A stretch of 60,000 nucleotides of DNA from Polytrichum commune (lineage: Eukaryota > Streptophyta > Polytrichopsida > Polytrichales > Polytrichaceae). A program made the translations under genes and the position numbers. Numbering within the stretch: position 1 is the first letter of the stretch; every line of letters starts with the position of its first letter. The stretch lies in contig OX485806.1 of the NCBI GenBank assembly GCA_950295325.1, positions 30,816,001 through 30,876,000 on the forward strand, in the 5' to 3' direction. The notes beneath the pieces are model-generated. The model did no database searches. It saw nothing but the letters and a program-made list of their open reading frames with translations, and was not told the DNA's origin. Shown one piece after another: positions 58,441 through 60,000 of this stretch.

Positions 58441-60000
58441 GCCAAACTTAACAAAACTAATAAATAAGTTGAAGTTGGACTCGACCGTTTGGTGGGGTTA
58501 GTTGAAACTAGAGGTTGACGGTTGTGGGATCCAAATGTTTGCAGCTTGCGTTTGTGTAAATTGCCGCATCAAAGGGTTCTTAAAGGCCACAAATGACTTT
58601 ACGTGGAAACTTACATTCTCAACAAAAAAAATAAAATAAAAAAATACAACATCAAAGGATTTTGAAAGCCAAAAGGTTTTGATTTATGGTTTTTGGGTTA
58701 AGTGCACATTAAGAAGCTTAGGCGCCTAATTATGCTTGTTTGGTGTGGAGGGTTTAAGATAAACGGTGTGGCATTCGAATGTTTGCAATTGCATTTGTGT
58801 ATAAACTATGGCATCAAAGGTTTCTTCAAGATTTTGGGATTTGGTATTTGGTTTAGGTGCACGATCTAAGATGTAATGCCTAGTTTGTGGATTGCCTTGC
58901 CCTTCACGAGGTGGAATCAAATGGGCTTTTCAAGGTCCTATCCACTTGCAACACACCATGTGGTTGAACCATGCCTTTGGTTGTTATGGAGGCAATCAAA
59001 CATTGCTGCAAGTGTGGCTTAGGTGGCAGGGATTGGCTTCATCATAATTAACAACTTAATGACTTGTGATTATGTTGCATGTGTAACTAAAATTGTAGTG
59101 CATGGGAGAGGTGGAGGTTTTTCGTGTTCAATGTTGTCATCCGTTCACATAAAAAAACAACGCTCCACCATAATCCTCTCTTATGAACTAGATCGAGACC
59201 CTTACATTGTGGACATCTAGGGCTCTCTTAAATAGTAAGTGCTCAAGATGGTTATGACTTCTAACCACACTTCGCCTTTCTCATCGTCTTTGTGCCATGT
59301 GGCGATGAAAGTGACACGAAATGGTTATGTAAACTCATGTGAAGTCAAAAGTTAACCAAAAAAAAAACATTATCAAAGCATTTTGGACCATTGAGAAGGA
59401 TTGTTTCTTTGAGCTCTCAAACTCCTTTATTCCTCTTTTGTAGTTATCATTGAGAGAGGAGTTGTTGTGGCCCGGTACAACCCCCTCACAAAGGTTGGCA
59501 TATGATAAAGTGATGAAGGTGCGGGGGTTGAGATCCTCTCTCCACTACATCGTTTATGGTAGTTAGTGCCACGTGTGTGAGAGTGTCACTTACCCTATTT
59601 TGAGGCACATACTAAGGTTACACTAATGACCAACAACTTCACCACTAGTGTCACTTTGTAACACTTGGCATTCAAGTGCGCTTATTAATATATTGGCACG
59701 AGTACGTTCAATAGTGTTATGAGGTGTATCCTATGTCACACAATGGTCTACAAGTTGACTAAAGTGTACACAAATAACACTTGGCATTAGTATGCTCAAG
59801 AATATCTTCCAATTTCCATTTGTATGCTTAATAGTATTTTCCTCTTGCATACTAAAACACAAAACTATCATCCTAGGTATCCCAATGTGCTATGGTAAGT
59901 GTCACAATGTAAATACTTTTTGAATTTTCAAAAGTCGCTTATGTTGACAAAAGGAAATCATATTGGAAATTAGCGGATGTGATATTTTGAGACCTCTAGG
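58441..60000. other. Intergenic with one local duplication
   Basis: A segment at 58516-58580 (AATGTTTGCA..TTGCGTTTGTGTA..GCATCAAAGG) recurs diverged at 58759-58826, about 244 bases further on. The rest shows no gene, transposon motif or inverted repeat that I could identify. Confidence 0.5.

Noticed and set aside
1-60000. LTR retrotransposon pairs, organellar insertions and viral integrations
   Set aside because: I looked for long direct repeats with TG..CA ends, gag-pol motifs and familiar plastid or mitochondrial genes and saw none. Very diverged remnants may have escaped visual inspection.

Overview
The window reads as nuclear DNA of a flowering plant with a repeat-rich, gene-poor genome. 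The evidence is the single confident gene, a plant-type C2H2 zinc-finger factor with a QALGGH finger and an EAR motif, together with remnants of typical plant transposons: L1-type LINEs with a C-terminal zinc-binding domain, PIF/Harbinger, pogo and Stowaway elements, and short elements with CACTA-like ends. No bacterial, organellar or CRISPR-like structure was seen. The species cannot be fixed by eye. The strong decay of every transposon coding region suggests old insertions.

Layout. 0-5 kb: a short inverted-repeat element and a decayed LINE on the minus strand (reverse transcriptase to 3' end). 5-20 kb: a mosaic of tandem repeats, short inverted-repeat elements and two large copies of one dispersed repeat, called R1 here (about 8.56-10.64 kb and 17.6-18.45 kb). 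One R1 copy contains an in-register 24-bp minisatellite. The other is joined to a CACTA-like element that is itself split by a Stowaway MITE with a clean TA duplication. 20.2-20.6 kb: a PIF/Harbinger transposase remnant. 22-28 kb: a SINE-like head, a 44-47 bp minisatellite, a small MITE and an inverted piece of R1. 28.66-29.76 kb: a decayed pogo-type transposon.

30.3-35.7 kb is the genic island. It has a GC-rich, microsatellite-bearing leader (30.3-32.37 kb), a likely intron acceptor at 32367/32368, the zinc-finger coding exon (32401-33972, plus strand) and a transcript-like 3' region. The protein has an LFGF motif, one C2H2 finger followed by a basic KRERQ stretch, proline/histidine-rich repeats and a terminal LDLHLGL motif. 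This is the architecture of the plant GIS/ZFP5/ZFP6/ZFP8 transcription-factor group.

36-60 kb is again intergenic: further inverted-repeat elements, tandem repeats (63 bp, 136 bp and others), a second copy of the same LINE family on the plus strand interrupted by an A-tailed insertion (47.0-48.67 kb), an unexplained GC-rich island (50.57-51.72 kb), a 21-unit CT microsatellite and MITE relatives of those at the left end. I found no novel multi-gene system. The most interesting material is the repeat history: shared insertion points, nested elements and minisatellite expansion inside a dispersed repeat. The other open question is the gene's possible longer N-terminus.
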